The translations under genes were made by a program, and so were the position numbers. A stretch of 64,000 nucleotides of DNA from Heterocephalus glaber (taxonomy: Eukaryota > Chordata > Mammalia > Rodentia > Bathyergidae): assembly GCF_000247695.1 (NCBI RefSeq), contig NW_004624748.1:2981463-3045462 (forward strand). Reading direction: 5' to 3'. Below are positions 35,168 to 45,429 of the stretch, in pieces. Numbering within the stretch: the first letter of the stretch is position 1; each line of letters starts with the position of its first letter. The notes under the pieces are model-generated. The model was not told the DNA's origin. It made no database searches and saw only the letters and a program-made list of their open reading frames with translations.

Positions 35168-35178
35168 GCACAGCTCAC

Positions 35179-35243
35179 CCTCCGGTTTCGGCGCCCGAGT
35201 CCACGCAGTCCTCCTCCTCGCCGCCGCCCGCCTTCGGATCCAT
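35179..35243 (-). CDS. FAM124A: FAM124A coding exon 1 (start codon, residues 1-22)
   Basis: The minus-strand ATG at 35243-35241 sits in a good Kozak context (GCGCCATGG). The exon encodes MDPKAGGGEEEDCVDSGAETG plus two bases of Gly22 and is followed by donor GTGAGCTG. This N-terminus matches human FAM124A (MDPKAGGG...CVDSGAETGGSDY). It is acidic and low-complexity, probably disordered, with no signal peptide or membrane segment. The frame stays open upstream for about 300 nt but contains no further ATG before an in-frame stop near 35545, so this is the first usable start. The 65 coding nt lie inside the CpG island. Confidence 0.95.
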
Positions 35244-35390
35244 GGCGCGCGTCCCCGCTGCGCTCCCTCCGGGCCGCCCAGCCCAGCCTTGCCCGGCTCC
35301 AGCTGGCCAGGCAGCCTCGGAACGTCTCGCAGCCCGGTCTCCCGTGAGCAACTCGGGCGCAGGCAGCCGCCCCTCGCCGCGCCCTCTCTC

Positions 35391-35433
35391 GGCCCCGCCC
35401 ACCCCGCAGCAGCCGCCGCGCCCGCCCCGCCCC
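35391..35433 (-). promoter_or_regulatory. Two GC boxes (Sp1-type) upstream of FAM124A
   Basis: GGGCGGGGCC at 35391-35400 and the perfect consensus GGGGCGGGGC at 35424-35433, read on the minus strand, lie 148-190 bp upstream of the start codon. Likely Sp1/KLF sites in the core promoter. Functional use is inference. Confidence 0.7.
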
Positions 35434-35451
35434 TCGCCGCTCGCCGGTAGG

Positions 35452-35786
35452 AGCGTGTGCACGAGTGTGCACGGAGGGGATACATGCTGTGTGCATGAAG
35501 TGTGAGCGAGGATATCGGCGTGCGTGCGCGCGCGAGTTTGCTAAAGGGTGACAATGTGTGCATGAGGATGTGTGTGAACGAGGGTGTTCGTGCGTGCATG
35601 GGATACATGCGTGTGCATCAGCTTAGGTGAGCCCTCGTACTTCTCTTGCTTGTGTGCGTGAGTGGGCGAGATGGAGATGTATCTGTGTATCTGTGTATGT
35701 GGTGTGTTGTGGGTGTGGTGTGTATTTACTGTAGCACTTGTCTGTATCTGCTGAGGGCTTGTGCCAGTCTGTGGTTTGTGACCTCT

Positions 35787-35826
<40 letters not shown>

Positions 35827-35830
35827 ACAC
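35452..35830. repeat. GT-rich tract ending in (GT)n
   Basis: Degenerate GTGTGCATG/GTGTGAGCG-type units run from the edge of the CpG island to a pure (GT)17 block at 35791-35824 that ends in GTACACACGCGC. Alternating purine-pyrimidine of this length favours Z-DNA. It lies immediately upstream of the FAM124A promoter. Confidence 0.9.
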
Positions 35831-36379
35831 GCGCAGGAAAGCAGCCCTCTCCGCTGGGCGCACAGGAGGCAATCTGGAGGCTCAGGGAGTGCCTCCGGTT
35901 TTTTAAGCTCTGTCTTTGAGAAGTACCGAGAAATACCACAGGGGAAACGGAGAAATGGTTCCTCTTTGGGGGCCTGGGGTGTTTTCTTATGGTTCCCTCA
36001 GAATTGCCAACACTGAATCCTTTATCACTTTTCTCAGTGCCGGACTGAGTGGCTTCTCACCACCCAACTTTCCGTCTCCAATAGTGTCATGCATTCTTTT
36101 GTTTTATATATCCCTTTTAAAAAACAAGGTGAAGAAAAAAATAAAAATAAAGTAAGGTGAAGAGTATTGGATGTACTGGCATCACGATGATGTAAAGCAC
36201 CCCCTTACCTCCAGTGAGTTAGAGATCAGTGGTGGAGGGGGCTCTTCCTCTGAGAGTGAGGTGGGGCCAAGTTGGTGGGAGGGGGAAAGGGAGGGAGTCT
36301 GAACAACTTGGATTTATTTCTGACTTCCCTGTCCTAGCCATTCTAAGGCATTCATTTCCACTCGCCTACCTTCCAAGGC

Positions 36380-36530
36380 AGGATATTTAAACCTATCTGA
36401 GTTTGAATTGCCTCATCTGTTCGATAGGGCTATTACTGTCTACCTGTATCTCTGTTGGGAATTGCATGACATCATGTCTGTGAAATACTTACCATGGTCC
36501 TAAAACACACCAAGCACTAGTCCTGGGCAA
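36380..36530 (-). repeat. MIR SINE relic (antisense)
   Basis: GAATTGCCTCATCTGTTCG, ATAGGGCTATTACTGTCTACC, TTGGGAATTGCATGACATC and GTGAAATACTTACCATGGTCC mirror the reverse complement of MIR. Confidence 0.75.
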
Positions 36531-36999
36531 CTGCCATTCCATGTAAAGCACGGAGCTAGCTGTGTTCCCTCTCTCGACCTACAAAGCAGTAGTCCCACTG
36601 GGTGACAAGTGATTGGTGAAGAGGAACATGGTTTCTTTTCTCCCTCCCTGTTCTTTCTACTTACCTACCTAAATATCACCCTTTCTGATTTTTACTTCAG
36701 CTAAATTACACTAAAGAAAAAGTCAATCAACAAAAGCAGAACAGAAAAGCAATCTTATCATCAGGAAAAAACAGGCAAATATGCCAATCCCGAATCTAAA
36801 TAGGCCTTACTGATCCTGAAACTCCTTGTACCCAAAGCAGAAGTGGACATTGATGTTCATTAGCTGACAGAAGGAAGCAGCTCTTCAAGGGAGACTTTCC
36901 TTCACACACTGATTCCTAAAAGAAAATTCTCAGAAGGCAAGGAACATTGTGGGTGGTGTACTGCATGGTATCATCAGTAATCTTTTTTAAGCTATCAGT

Positions 37000-37130
37000 T
37001 CATTCAATAACTATTTACCAAAGGAGAAGTTAACATGGGACATCTAAAGGAGGTAAAATAGCAACAGAAAAGATACTTGCCTTGTTGGAGCTTATAATCT
37101 GTGGAGGGACACTAATTAAATGGGGGCAGG
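37000..37130 (-). repeat. L2 3' end (antisense)
   Basis: TTCATTCAATAACTATTTACC at the start and GATACTTGCCTTGTTGGAGC, TTATAATCTGTGGAGGGACAC at the end match the antisense L2 3' terminus. Confidence 0.55.
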
Positions 37131-37224
37131 GGAGGAGAATAGTGTATCCTGAAAAAGAAAAACAGAACAGAATTTAAATTGGATATGTGAGGGAAAGCTC
37201 TCTCAGAAAGGGATATTTAAGTCC

Positions 37225-37460
37225 TCTTCTGCTTTTGCACTTTCTGTTCCTTCTTTCTGGAACATTTTCTCGCAGATTTTCTGTGCGACTCTTTCCATAT
37301 TTCCTTTAGGACTGTGTTCAAATGACCCTGCATCAGAGAGACCTTCCCAACTAGTCCTACATCACAGCAAACTGCTCTACTCATTCTTATAACCCACCAG
37401 CACTTGGTAAATGATATATTTATTTACTGATTACCTGCTACAAGATTAGGGACTTGGAGC
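37225..37460 (+). repeat. L2 3' region (sense)
   Basis: GCTTTTGCACTTTCTGTTCC, TTCTTTCTGGAACATTTTC, CAAATGACCCTGCATCAGAG, AGACCTTCCCAACTAG and TTATTTACTGATTACC follow L2 ('ctctgcctggaacgctcttcc ... gtcacctcctcagagaggccttccctgac'). Confidence 0.75.
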
Positions 37461-37839
37461 TGGCTGCTGTGTCCCAGCACCTGGAGCAGTCCTAGAGCAG
37501 TCTATACACCTGGAGTAAATGGAGAGCAGCTCCACCAGGAGGTGGGAGCAAAGCGGGTGCTCCAGGTGGAGAGACCAGCAAGTAAAGGCAGCATTGGGCA
37601 CTGAGCATACACAGTTGGAGTGGGAGTGAGGGAAAGCTGGGTGACTCGAGCTGCACAAAATGGCAAAAGCAATAGTGAGACATTGGGCATAAATGTGACA
37701 CCTCCAGGAAGCTACTGATAGATTTCTATAGCTTACTTGGACTGTAGAAGGACAAATGGAGTGCCAGTAAATCTAGATTAAAAGAAGTGATGAAAGTACC
37801 AACTAGGTAAGTGTAGCGGGCATTCTACATCTTGATACC

Positions 37840-38030
37840 TTCATAGCCTTACGCTGTGTAGGGAACATTTAGACATGTACCTCATTTAGTTCTTCGTAAA
37901 GCTCTGTGAAGTAGGTTTATTTTTCAGTTTACAGTCAAGAAAAATAAACCCTATTGAGTTCAAGCACCTTGTCCAGGCCACCTATGCCATGAGGAGGGGA
38001 GCCAGGATATCCACACAATGTGGATGGAAT
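37840..38030 (+). repeat. MIR SINE relic
   Basis: CATGTACCTCATTTAGTTC, GCTCTGTGAAGTAGG and TTCAAGCACCTTGTCCAGGCC keep the MIR order. Confidence 0.65.
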
Positions 38031-38689
38031 TCGTGTCATCCCGTGCAGGTTGTATATTTAGGGAGATGGAACTAAGAAAAAGGTCAGGGAAGAAAGACTT
38101 CGAGAAATGAGATAATTTCAGCCTCTCTTCATATCCAACAAAGGTCAGACTGAACCAAACTTCTGAGCTACATCTTCAAATGATGCATTGAGGTGGATTC
38201 CCCTCATCAACAGGGGACACAGTGTTATTCAATATTGGCATAGCTGTCAGCTGGCAATCTTATGATATGTTTCTTATCTGGGAGAGAAGCTTGAATAGTG
38301 TCACTGTGTCCAGGTTATAACAGGATCCTGCAGAAATTGCACGTCTTAGTAGCCTCACTTTTGGTAGGAGAGCTTTGGTTAGGTAACTAGCGCAGGAACG
38401 TTGTGTCAGCCAGCACAGGGCATTTAGCCCACAAGCTTATGTGGCTCCCAGATTCTATTTTCAAGTTACTTAACATCATTCACTCTAGTCATAGGGGTGC
38501 AGTACCCACTTCCATTGTCCCTGTAAGGTGAGGACGAGGGTGTCACTGGTCTGTGTTGGGTGCTCAGATCTTCCCAGCTGAGCCTGAGGACAGCATCAGA
38601 GCAACACTGAAGTATGGCAGGAAATGTGGCAGGCCAGCAAACATGAACCCTGACTTCTGGACCTGAAAGGTCATATACTGGTTATTTAA

Positions 38690-38790
38690 ATGCCAGGAAT
38701 CAGGCTAGGGGTTTCATATACATGATACCTTTAATTATCATAAAAATCTAGTGAGGCTTCCATTGTCCTTACAATGGTGTGGTTGTTCTG
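38690..38790 (+). repeat. MIR SINE relic
   Basis: TGCCAGGAATCAGGCTAGGGG, TTTCATATACATGATACC and TTTAATTATCATAAAAATCTAG fit the MIR core. Confidence 0.65.
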
Positions 38791-38974
38791 AATCTTACAG
38801 GGTATTGAAGCCCTTTAGAAACTGTGAAGCCTATCAACATATGAAATTGCTGATTTTAATTGCTTTTTGTCAGTTCTGAATATCATGGTCATGTTGCATT
38901 TCACCTTTACTGCTCATTTCTGACTCTGTTGTTATTATTGCATGGGTTTGTGTAGTAGAAAAAAAGTCCATCCA

Positions 38975-39070
38975 TTCATGTATTTATTGAACTCTCAGTG
39001 TGCCAGAATGGTGCCAGAGATACAGTGAGTAGCAGCCAGAGCTGGCTCCTGGTCTAATAGAGCTTTGGGA
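38975..39070 (-). repeat. L2 3' end (antisense)
   Basis: TGTATTTATTGAACTCTCAG, TGTGCCAGAATGGTGCC, GAGATACAGTGAGTAGC and CTGGTCTAATAGAGC match the antisense L2 terminus. Confidence 0.7.
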
Positions 39071-40089
39071 GGTCAAGAGAAGGTATTTTTCATGTCCCGT
39101 GGCCATGGTGGGGGCCTGGCTGGCTTTTCTACCAAGCCAATGCTCCCGTAGATGCCACCTGGAAACCCCGGCATACATCTAACAGGTTAACGGTACCCTT
39201 GACTGCTACAGTAAGGTTGGAATATCAAAGCCCTTTATGGAGGAAAAAGCTCAAAATAATTTGATAGGTAAAAAAGAAAGCATTCACTTTACTGATGAAA
39301 GACAGATTAGTAATCAAGGAAGCCCAAAGTAAATGCGAGGAGGCCAAAGTCCTAATCTAATACAGTCCAGTAAATAAAATATGTATTGAGGTTACCAGCA
39401 CAGATAGAACTGGAAAAGATATTAGTTTGGAAAGTTTTGTTTGTTAATTTTAATTATTTTACTTAAGAAAAGCACATTTTAGGTTAGAGAAACATGGGAA
39501 AAAATTCACTTTCTTCCAAGGCTCCAGAAGAGTATGTCTGATGTGGAAAATAAATATTATGATCATGACAAGAAAAATTATAAACTATTGACAAATCTAC
39601 TTAGACAAAGAAAACCACTAGCCCTACATGCAAGCATAAGGGGACCAGATGGCAAAGGGATACATGAAATGAAAGATAAACTGCGGAGCTGGAAAATAAT
39701 CCCATTAAAATATAAATGACTCTGCTTTGATAGGGAGAGCAGAGACAGTGCTCCTGCCTTAGAGCTGTCCCAGGTCTCTTGCTTAGCCTGCAGGTTACGG
39801 GGATGATATCTGGGGTCTAAGCCAGACACCTGCCTACATGCCCACCATGGTCCCCCAAATGGCAGGCTGATGGGTGTAAAATGAGACTTCTGGGAAAGTA
39901 CTGTGGAAATTTAAGAATGTGAAGGAAACACTAGACCCAGGGGGTCTCTGGGCCCCTGCAGGGACAGATGTGTGTTCTGGGAATTGTGGCAAATTCACCT
40001 ATTTACTATGATACTAAGGACCTAGGCTTGGAAAGCATTGGTCCTGTCCTCTTCTCAGACTCACTCTTCCCTTCAGGACCCAGTCTTCT

Positions 40090-40500
40090 GAACCCCCACT
40101 GCCTGTGTTTTATTCTGCTAGGACTGTCATAGAAAAGCACGAGAGCCTGGGTGGCTTCAAAAATTATGTGTCCTGGTTCCGGAGGCCAGATATCCAAGAT
40201 CGAGGTGGAGACAGGGTTGGTTTGCTCTGAGGCCTGTCACCTGGGCTTGTGAATGGCCACTTTCCCCCGTGTCCTCACTTGGTCTTTCCTCAGCATGTAG
40301 CTCTTTAGTGTCTCTTGGTGTGTTCAGACTTCCTCTTCTTCTAGACTCCAGCCAGACTGGGTTTGGGCAATTATAACAGTCCCATTTTAAGTTAATCAAA
40401 GGCCTCCAGATATAGTTACGTTCATAGGTACTGGGGTTTGGGATTTAGAAAAACATGCATTTGAAGGATACAATTCAGCCTACTACATTGCTGTTGAAGT
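40090..40500 (-). repeat. MLT1-type MaLR LTR relic (antisense)
   Basis: Landmarks in order: CTGCTAGGACTGTCATAG, GAGAGCCTGGGTGGCTTC, GGTTCCGGAGGCCAGATATCC, AAGATCGAGGTGGAGACAGG, GTGTCCTCACTTGGTC, TAGGTACTGGGGTTTGGG and CAATTCAGCCTACTAC. This is the antisense of a full-length MLT1-like LTR, with no internal sequence attached. Confidence 0.75.
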
Positions 40501-40569
40501 CATCTCATAGAGGAGGCAAGAATTTTCAAGGGTAGAACTGGAAATTTCAACACCAGTTAGACTGGCCAA

Positions 40570-40665
40570 GTTCCAATTCTCTCTCTGTTATTGACTAGGT
40601 TTGGGTTCTGGGGCAAGCTCTAAGACTTAGTTTACTTGTCTATGGGAAACATTGGGTATTGTCAT
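40570..40665 (-). repeat. MIR SINE relic (antisense)
   Basis: TATTGACTAGGTTTGGG, CTAAGACTTAGTTTACTTG and TCTATGGGAAACATTGGG fit the MIR reverse complement loosely. Confidence 0.5.
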
Positions 40666-40889
40666 TTGTCTCTGCAGCCAGCTTCCAAATCTCAGTCTTT
40701 TTGCATGACCTCTATCAGGTTCTGTGTCTGACTGTCCCAGAGCTCTTTGTCTCTCTCCATACCCTGGCAGGCACTCACGCTTCCTCCTCAACTTAGCCTG
40801 ACCTGCATATTCTGCTGGATCTGGTCTAAATAAGACAGAAAGAAACCCTGCCCTTGAGCCCTGGGAGAGCCAGGCAAGTTAGCCCCAAA

Positions 40890-41130
40890 CCTCAACACAA
40901 TGTGATTAGTGTTATGACAGTTGTGTGAGAATCTCAGCTGAGAAACACGTAGATGCTGGGAGTGGGGGTGGGGTGATATATCCTGAACAGGGCTGGGAGG
41001 GAGGGGAGAAGGAGAGAAGGAAGTGTTGGGGAAAGGTTTCCCCCAACAGATAATGAATGCTGAGTTTTAAAGAGTGAATAGGGTTTAGCCAAGAGCCCAA
41101 GAGGGAAAGGCAGGCACTTTTCTTCTCCAA
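40890..41130 (-). repeat. L2 relic (antisense)
   Basis: CACAATGTGATTAGTGTTATG, GAAAGGTTTCCCCCAACAG, GAATGCTGAGTTTTAAAGAG and AGGGAAAGGCAGGCAC parallel antisense L2 ('aaggcttcccagaagaggtgacatttgagctgag'). Confidence 0.5.
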
Positions 41131-41618
41131 GGTTCCAAGGTCCTGCCTTCCCTGCACCCCACTCCTCATTGTTGCTGGTGTGTGGGTATCATGAATGCCG
41201 TGGTTCCTCTGTCTGGCCCAGTGAGGACCTTGGCATCTGATTTAGGCTTTTCCTCTCCACCTCTGTTCTTGTCTTCATTTTGCACTGCTCTCACTATGCA
41301 ATTTGAAACCATAAGAAGCAAATTTATGACTACCAGTTCCAGTTCTTCATACTGTCATTGCTGTCTCTCCACCTGTTCCCTAATCTTACAAAGACCCTGT
41401 TTATGCTTCTCAGAGTGAACTATACTAAAAAGTTTGTGGACAAACTTGCTGCTTTGCTCCCTGGGCTATTGCCCCACAGCTCTAAGAACTTCCCTGGCTG
41501 CCATCTACTCAGAGAATACAAGTGATTCCTCAACTCAGTATTTATTTTTCAGCCTTCTTCTTCTGTACATTTCTGTTCCTAGAGATGTATCCTGTCTTCG
41601 TGGCCCGTTAACTACTCC

Positions 41619-41740
41619 ATGCCAGGGCCAGGGCTAGGCCCTGGGGACTTAGATCAAAGAGGACATCAATCTTGCCTGTAGGAGCTGCCACCTGTATCGA
41701 AGAGTTAAAAAGTAGACAGTGTGAAGACAATGTGATAATC
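41619..41740 (-). repeat. L2 3' end (antisense), abutted by L1
   Basis: CCATGCCAGGGCCAGGGCTAG, GCCCTGGGGACTTAGATC and ATCTTGCCTGTAGGAGC, then GACAGTGTGAAGACAATG, fit the antisense L2 terminus. L1 copy B begins at once after it. Confidence 0.6.
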
Positions 41741-42069
41741 TTTCTTTCTTTCTTTTTTTTGCTTAAATTCTTTTATTGGTACATTTTAGGTATACAATAC
41801 ATTTACATTTCTCATTGGGAACTTGTACCTTTACATGATGTATCTTGGTTCTTATTTTTTCCCCATTCCCCTGCCCTCCCTTCACCCCCTCCACCTGTCT
41901 CTATTTACAAAGACTTTGTTTCCATTTTTTTCTCTTTTCATAGTTTTCCCTTTCCCTTCTTCCCTTTCCCCTTCCCCTCCCACTTCCCCTATGCCTTTGG
42001 ACCTTTTCTTCCTATTTCAAATTATCAATTATTCATTTTAATCCTTATTTACACTTTCAATTTCTTACA

Positions 42070-44600
42070 CTAGAGAAACTATTCGGTATTTACACATGTG
42101 TGTCCTATTTATTTCACTTAAGAGTATGGTCTCAATACGCATCCATTTAGCTATAAATGTCTCTAGTTTCTCATTCTTTATGGCTGAGTAGTACTCCATC
42201 TTATAAAAAAAGTCTTCTTTATCCAGTTTCCAGTTAATGGGGACTTGGGCTGCTTCCAAGGTTTCGCTATCATGAACTGTGCCGCTATAAACATGGGTGC
42301 ACATATATCGCCGTGGTATGATACTTTTAATTCTTTTGGGAAGATACCCAGCAGGGGAATAGTTGGGTCAAATGGGACCTCTAGCCCTAGTTCTTTGAGG
42401 TATCTCCATACTGATTTCCACAGTGGTTGCAGCAGTCTGCACTCCCACCAACAATGGAGAAGGGTTCCTTTCTCTCCATACCCCCGCCAGCATTTGTTAT
42501 TGGTTGATTTCTTGATAGCTGCCATTCTTTCTGGAGTGAAGTGGAATCTCAGTGTTATTTCATCTGTATCTCTGGAATGACCAGTGATGTTGAATATTTT
42601 TTTCATATGTTTATTTGCTGCTTTTACTTCTTTGTCTGAGAAATGTCTGTTCATTTCAGATGCCCATTTTTGAATAGGGTCTTTAAATTTGGGGGGGTTT
42701 AATTTTTTTCAGCTCTTTATATATTCTAGATAGTAGTCCTTTGTCTGAGGTACAGCTACTAAAATTTTTCCCCACAATGTAGGTTGCCTCTTAGCTCTCT
42801 TGGTCATTTCTCTTGCTGTGTAGAAGCTTTTGAATAAGCTGAGATCCCAGTTGTTGATTCTTTGTGCTAGTTCCCATGCTACTGAGGTTTTGTTCATAAA
42901 CTCTTTTCCTATGCCAATGTCTTCAAGAGTTCTAACTAACTTATCTTCCAGCAAGTTTAGTGTTTCTGTCTTAATATTTAGATCTTTAATCCACTTCAAT
43001 CTTAGTTTAGTGTATGGTGATAGATACGGGTCTAGTTTTATTCTTTGACAGGTTGTCATCCAGTTTTCCAACACCATTTATTGAATAGGCTATCTTTCCT
43101 CCAGTGAGGGTGGTTGGCTCCTTTGTCAAAGATGAGGTGGCTGAGTATGTCTGGAGTTGTTTCTGCATCTTCTAGTCTATTCCACTGATCCTCTGGTCTG
43201 TTTCTTTGCCAGTACCATGCTGTTTTTACCATACTAGCTTTGTAGTATAGTTTCAAATTGGAGATTGTGATACCCCCAGCCATGTCTCTGTTGCCTAGAA
43301 TTGCTTTTGCTATTCTAGGTCTCTTCTTGTTCCAAATGAATTTTTGGATTGTTTTCTCTAGTTCTGTGAAGTATATTATTGGAATTTCAATTGGCATTGA
43401 GTTAAATCTATATAGCAGTTTTGGAAGTATGGCCATTTTCATTATATTGGTTCTTCCTACCCAGGAACAAGGGATATCTTTCCATTTTCTTATATCCTGT
43501 TCAATTTCTTTTTTCAGAGTGCTCTAGTTTTCAGTAGAGGTCTTTTGCTTCCTTTCGTAGATTGATTCCTAGATATTTCATTTTTTTGGATGTTATTGTA
43601 AAAGGAATTGTTTCCCTAATTTCTCTCTCAGTGAGTCTGTTATTTGTGTATAAGAAGGCTATTGTTTTTTGAGTGTTGATCTTGTAGCCAGCTACTCTAC
43701 TGAATCTGTTAATTAAGTCTAGAAGTCTTTTCATGGAGTTTTTTTGGGTCTTCTATGTAAATTATCATATTGTCAGCAAATAATGACGGTTTAACTTGTT
43801 CCTTTCTTATCTTTATTCTTTTTATTTCTTTCTCTTTTCTAATTGCTGTGGCTAATGTTTCCAGAACTATATTGAACAGAAGTGGTGATAGTGGGCATCC
43901 TTGTCTTGTTTCTGATTTTAGTGTGAAAGTATTCAGTTTTTGACCATTTAGTATGATGTTGGCTGTTGGTTTTTCATAAATAATCAGGTTGAGATAAAGA
44001 CCTTCCATTCCAATTTTCTGTAAGGTTTTTATCACAAATAGGTGTTGGATTTTGTCAAATGCTTTTTCTGCCTCTATTGAGATGATCATATGGTTTTTGT
44101 CCTTGACTCTGTTAATATAGTGTATTACATTTATTGATTTATGTATGTTGAACCATCCTTGCATCCCTGGGATAAATCTGACTTGGTCAGGGTGTATGAT
44201 CTTCTTGACGACCCTCTGTATTCTGTTTGCCAGTATCTTGTTGAGGATCTTTGCATCTATGTTCATTAGGGAGACTGGCCTGTAGCTCTCTTTTTGGGTT
44301 GGGTCTTTCCCTGGTTTTGGAATCAAAGTAACACTTGCTTCCAGGAGTGAATTTGGAAGTACTGATTCCCTTTCAATTTCCTTGATGAGTTTTTTTTTTT
44401 TTTTTCTGTACCAGGGATCAAACTGGGGTCCTTGTGCTTGCACAGCAGGCAGCGAAACCACTGAGCTAAATATCCGGCCTCCTTGATGAGTTTAAAGAGT
44501 AATGGTGATAGTTCTTCTTTAAATGTCTTGTAGAATTCAGCAGTGAAGCCATCAGGCCCTGGGCTTTTCTTTGTTCATAAATTTTTTATTACCTTTTCAA
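42070..44600 (-). pseudogene. L1 ORF2 remnant (RT and C-terminal domain), frameshifted
   Basis: Five overlapping open segments in different frames (about 43709-44380, 43531-43734, 43056-43442, 42709-43077 and 42178-42654) together give the RT domain and C-terminal region of L1 ORF2. The RT part contains the region around [11 protein letters not shown]. The catalytic FADD is changed to FADN, and the palm motif usually written DAEKAFD reads EAEKAFD. Both changes would inactivate the polymerase. The C-terminal part keeps the GTLLHCWWEC cysteine-motif region, but one expected cysteine in the preceding CWxxC is a tyrosine. The endonuclease is absent. Confidence 0.9.
44393..44479 (-). mobile_element. 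ID SINE inserted in L1 copy B
   Basis: T-run, CTGTACCAGGGATCAAACTGG, GTCCTTGTGCTTGCACAGC and GAGCTAAATATCCGGCC. TCCTTGATGAGTTT is duplicated at 44379-44392 and 44480-44493. The L1 ORF2 sequence continues on both sides, so the ID is younger than the L1. Confidence 0.95.
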
Positions 44601-44610
44601 TTCCACTCCT

Positions 44611-44710
44611 TTTTTTATTTTTTAATTTTTTAATCTTTTGGTACCAGGGATCAAACTTGGGTCCTTGCACTTGTGAGGCAGGTGGTGGAACCACTGAGCT
44701 AAATCCCCTC
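44611..44710 (-). mobile_element. ID SINE (antisense)
   Basis: T/A-rich tail, TTGGTACCAGGGATCAAACTT, GGGTCCTTGCACTTGTGAGG, CAGGTGGTGGAACCACTG and AGCTAAATCCCC. CCACTCCT and CCACACCT on the two sides may be a degraded target duplication. Confidence 0.88.
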
Positions 44711-44721
44711 CACACCTTTTA

Positions 44722-44850
44722 AAATTTTTTATTTTGAGACAAGTTCTCACTAAGTTGCCCAGGCTAACCTTAACCTTGTGATCCTCTTGCTTCAGCTTCC
44801 CAGAGTCCTGGGATTATAGGCCTGCACCACCATGCCTGGTTCTGTGTTTT
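44722..44850 (-). mobile_element. B1 SINE (antisense)
   Basis: TTTTTTATTTTGAGACAAG, TTGCCCAGGCTAACC, GTGATCCTCTTGCTTCAGC, CTGGGATTATAGGCC and CCACCATGCCTGG: reverse complement of B1. Confidence 0.93.
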
Positions 44851-45429
44851 GTTTTTTTTTCCAGCATGGTCTGGGGGTCCAGAGCCTTTTTCTGAGTTAT
44901 GGTTATATAAGTACGGGCAGGGTGTAGATAGAAGAGCCTCAGGCTCAGATTAGCCACTCCATGGGGTAGACTGGTAGGTCGTGACCTAACTTCAGTGGTT
45001 GTGCTCAGGGTTACAATGAGAACTGACTGTTTCTTTGAGGTTCTCTGGTGCTGGTGATGATAATCCTTGCTTTTGTAATTGTGTGGTTGTTGTTTTTAAT
45101 ATAATCTGAGAATTTAACCTTGTGAACCCATGCAATGACTACCTTCAATATAAAATCTGTCTAAAGCTCCCATGCCTGTCAGCCTTTTCAGAAACCTTAC
45201 CCTATTGCTTGCTCCTCCTCTGTGTATCTTGAACTTTTCATGGGGTCTCCACCATCAATATTTAAAAACACTCAACATTTTTATGTTGAAAAAGAAAAAT
45301 AATATTATAATTTTTTAAATTTCCCATTCTCTTTCATCAGCCAATACTCCACACAGAAAATTTTGTGAAAGTGTTATCTATATTTGTAGTCTCCATTTCC
45401 TTTCTGTTATAGGTAGGTTGCAAGTTTCG

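Larger units (their letters stand above)
25638..35178 (-). other. FAM124A: FAM124A intron 1 (9.5 kb)
   Basis: Starts GTGAGCTG on the minus strand next to exon 1 and ends TTTTGTGTTTCAG. It contains B1, ID, MIR, L2 and L1 insertions listed separately. Nothing identifiable is seen in 25700-26285, 26415-28335, 29320-30530 or 33900-34760. Confidence 0.88.
34760..35560. promoter_or_regulatory. FAM124A: CpG island and promoter region of FAM124A
   Basis: CpG density rises sharply from about 34760, peaks over exon 1 and falls away near 35560, in contrast to the CpG-poor surroundings. It covers the only start-codon exon of FAM124A, so this is the promoter region. No TATA box is apparent upstream of exon 1 on the minus strand, as is usual for CpG-island promoters. 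The transcription start site cannot be placed by reading. It should lie between about 35250 and 35460 on the minus strand. Confidence 0.85.
41745..44610 (-). mobile_element. L1 retrotransposon, copy B (antisense, 5'-truncated, 2.9 kb)
   Basis: On the plus strand: T-run (poly-A), AAATTCTTTTATTGGTACATT, a CT-rich 3' UTR (to about 42060), then antisense ORF2 to about 44610. The 5' UTR, ORF1 and the endonuclease part of ORF2 are missing. The remaining ORF2 is broken by frameshifts and stops. An ID has inserted in it at 44393, and another ID and a B1 sit at its 5' junction. No clean target duplication was found. It cannot move. Confidence 0.95.

Noticed and set aside
34896..35450. 184-codon plus-strand Pro/Ala/Arg-rich frame and several similar frames over the CpG island
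   Set aside because: Long frames are expected by chance in such GC-rich sequence because stop codons are rare. Low-complexity composition and overlap with exon 1 on the other strand.
35175..35462. N-terminally extended FAM124A from an upstream start at 35462
   Set aside because: The codon there is GTG, not ATG, and no in-frame ATG exists between the upstream stop near 35545 and the accepted start at 35243.
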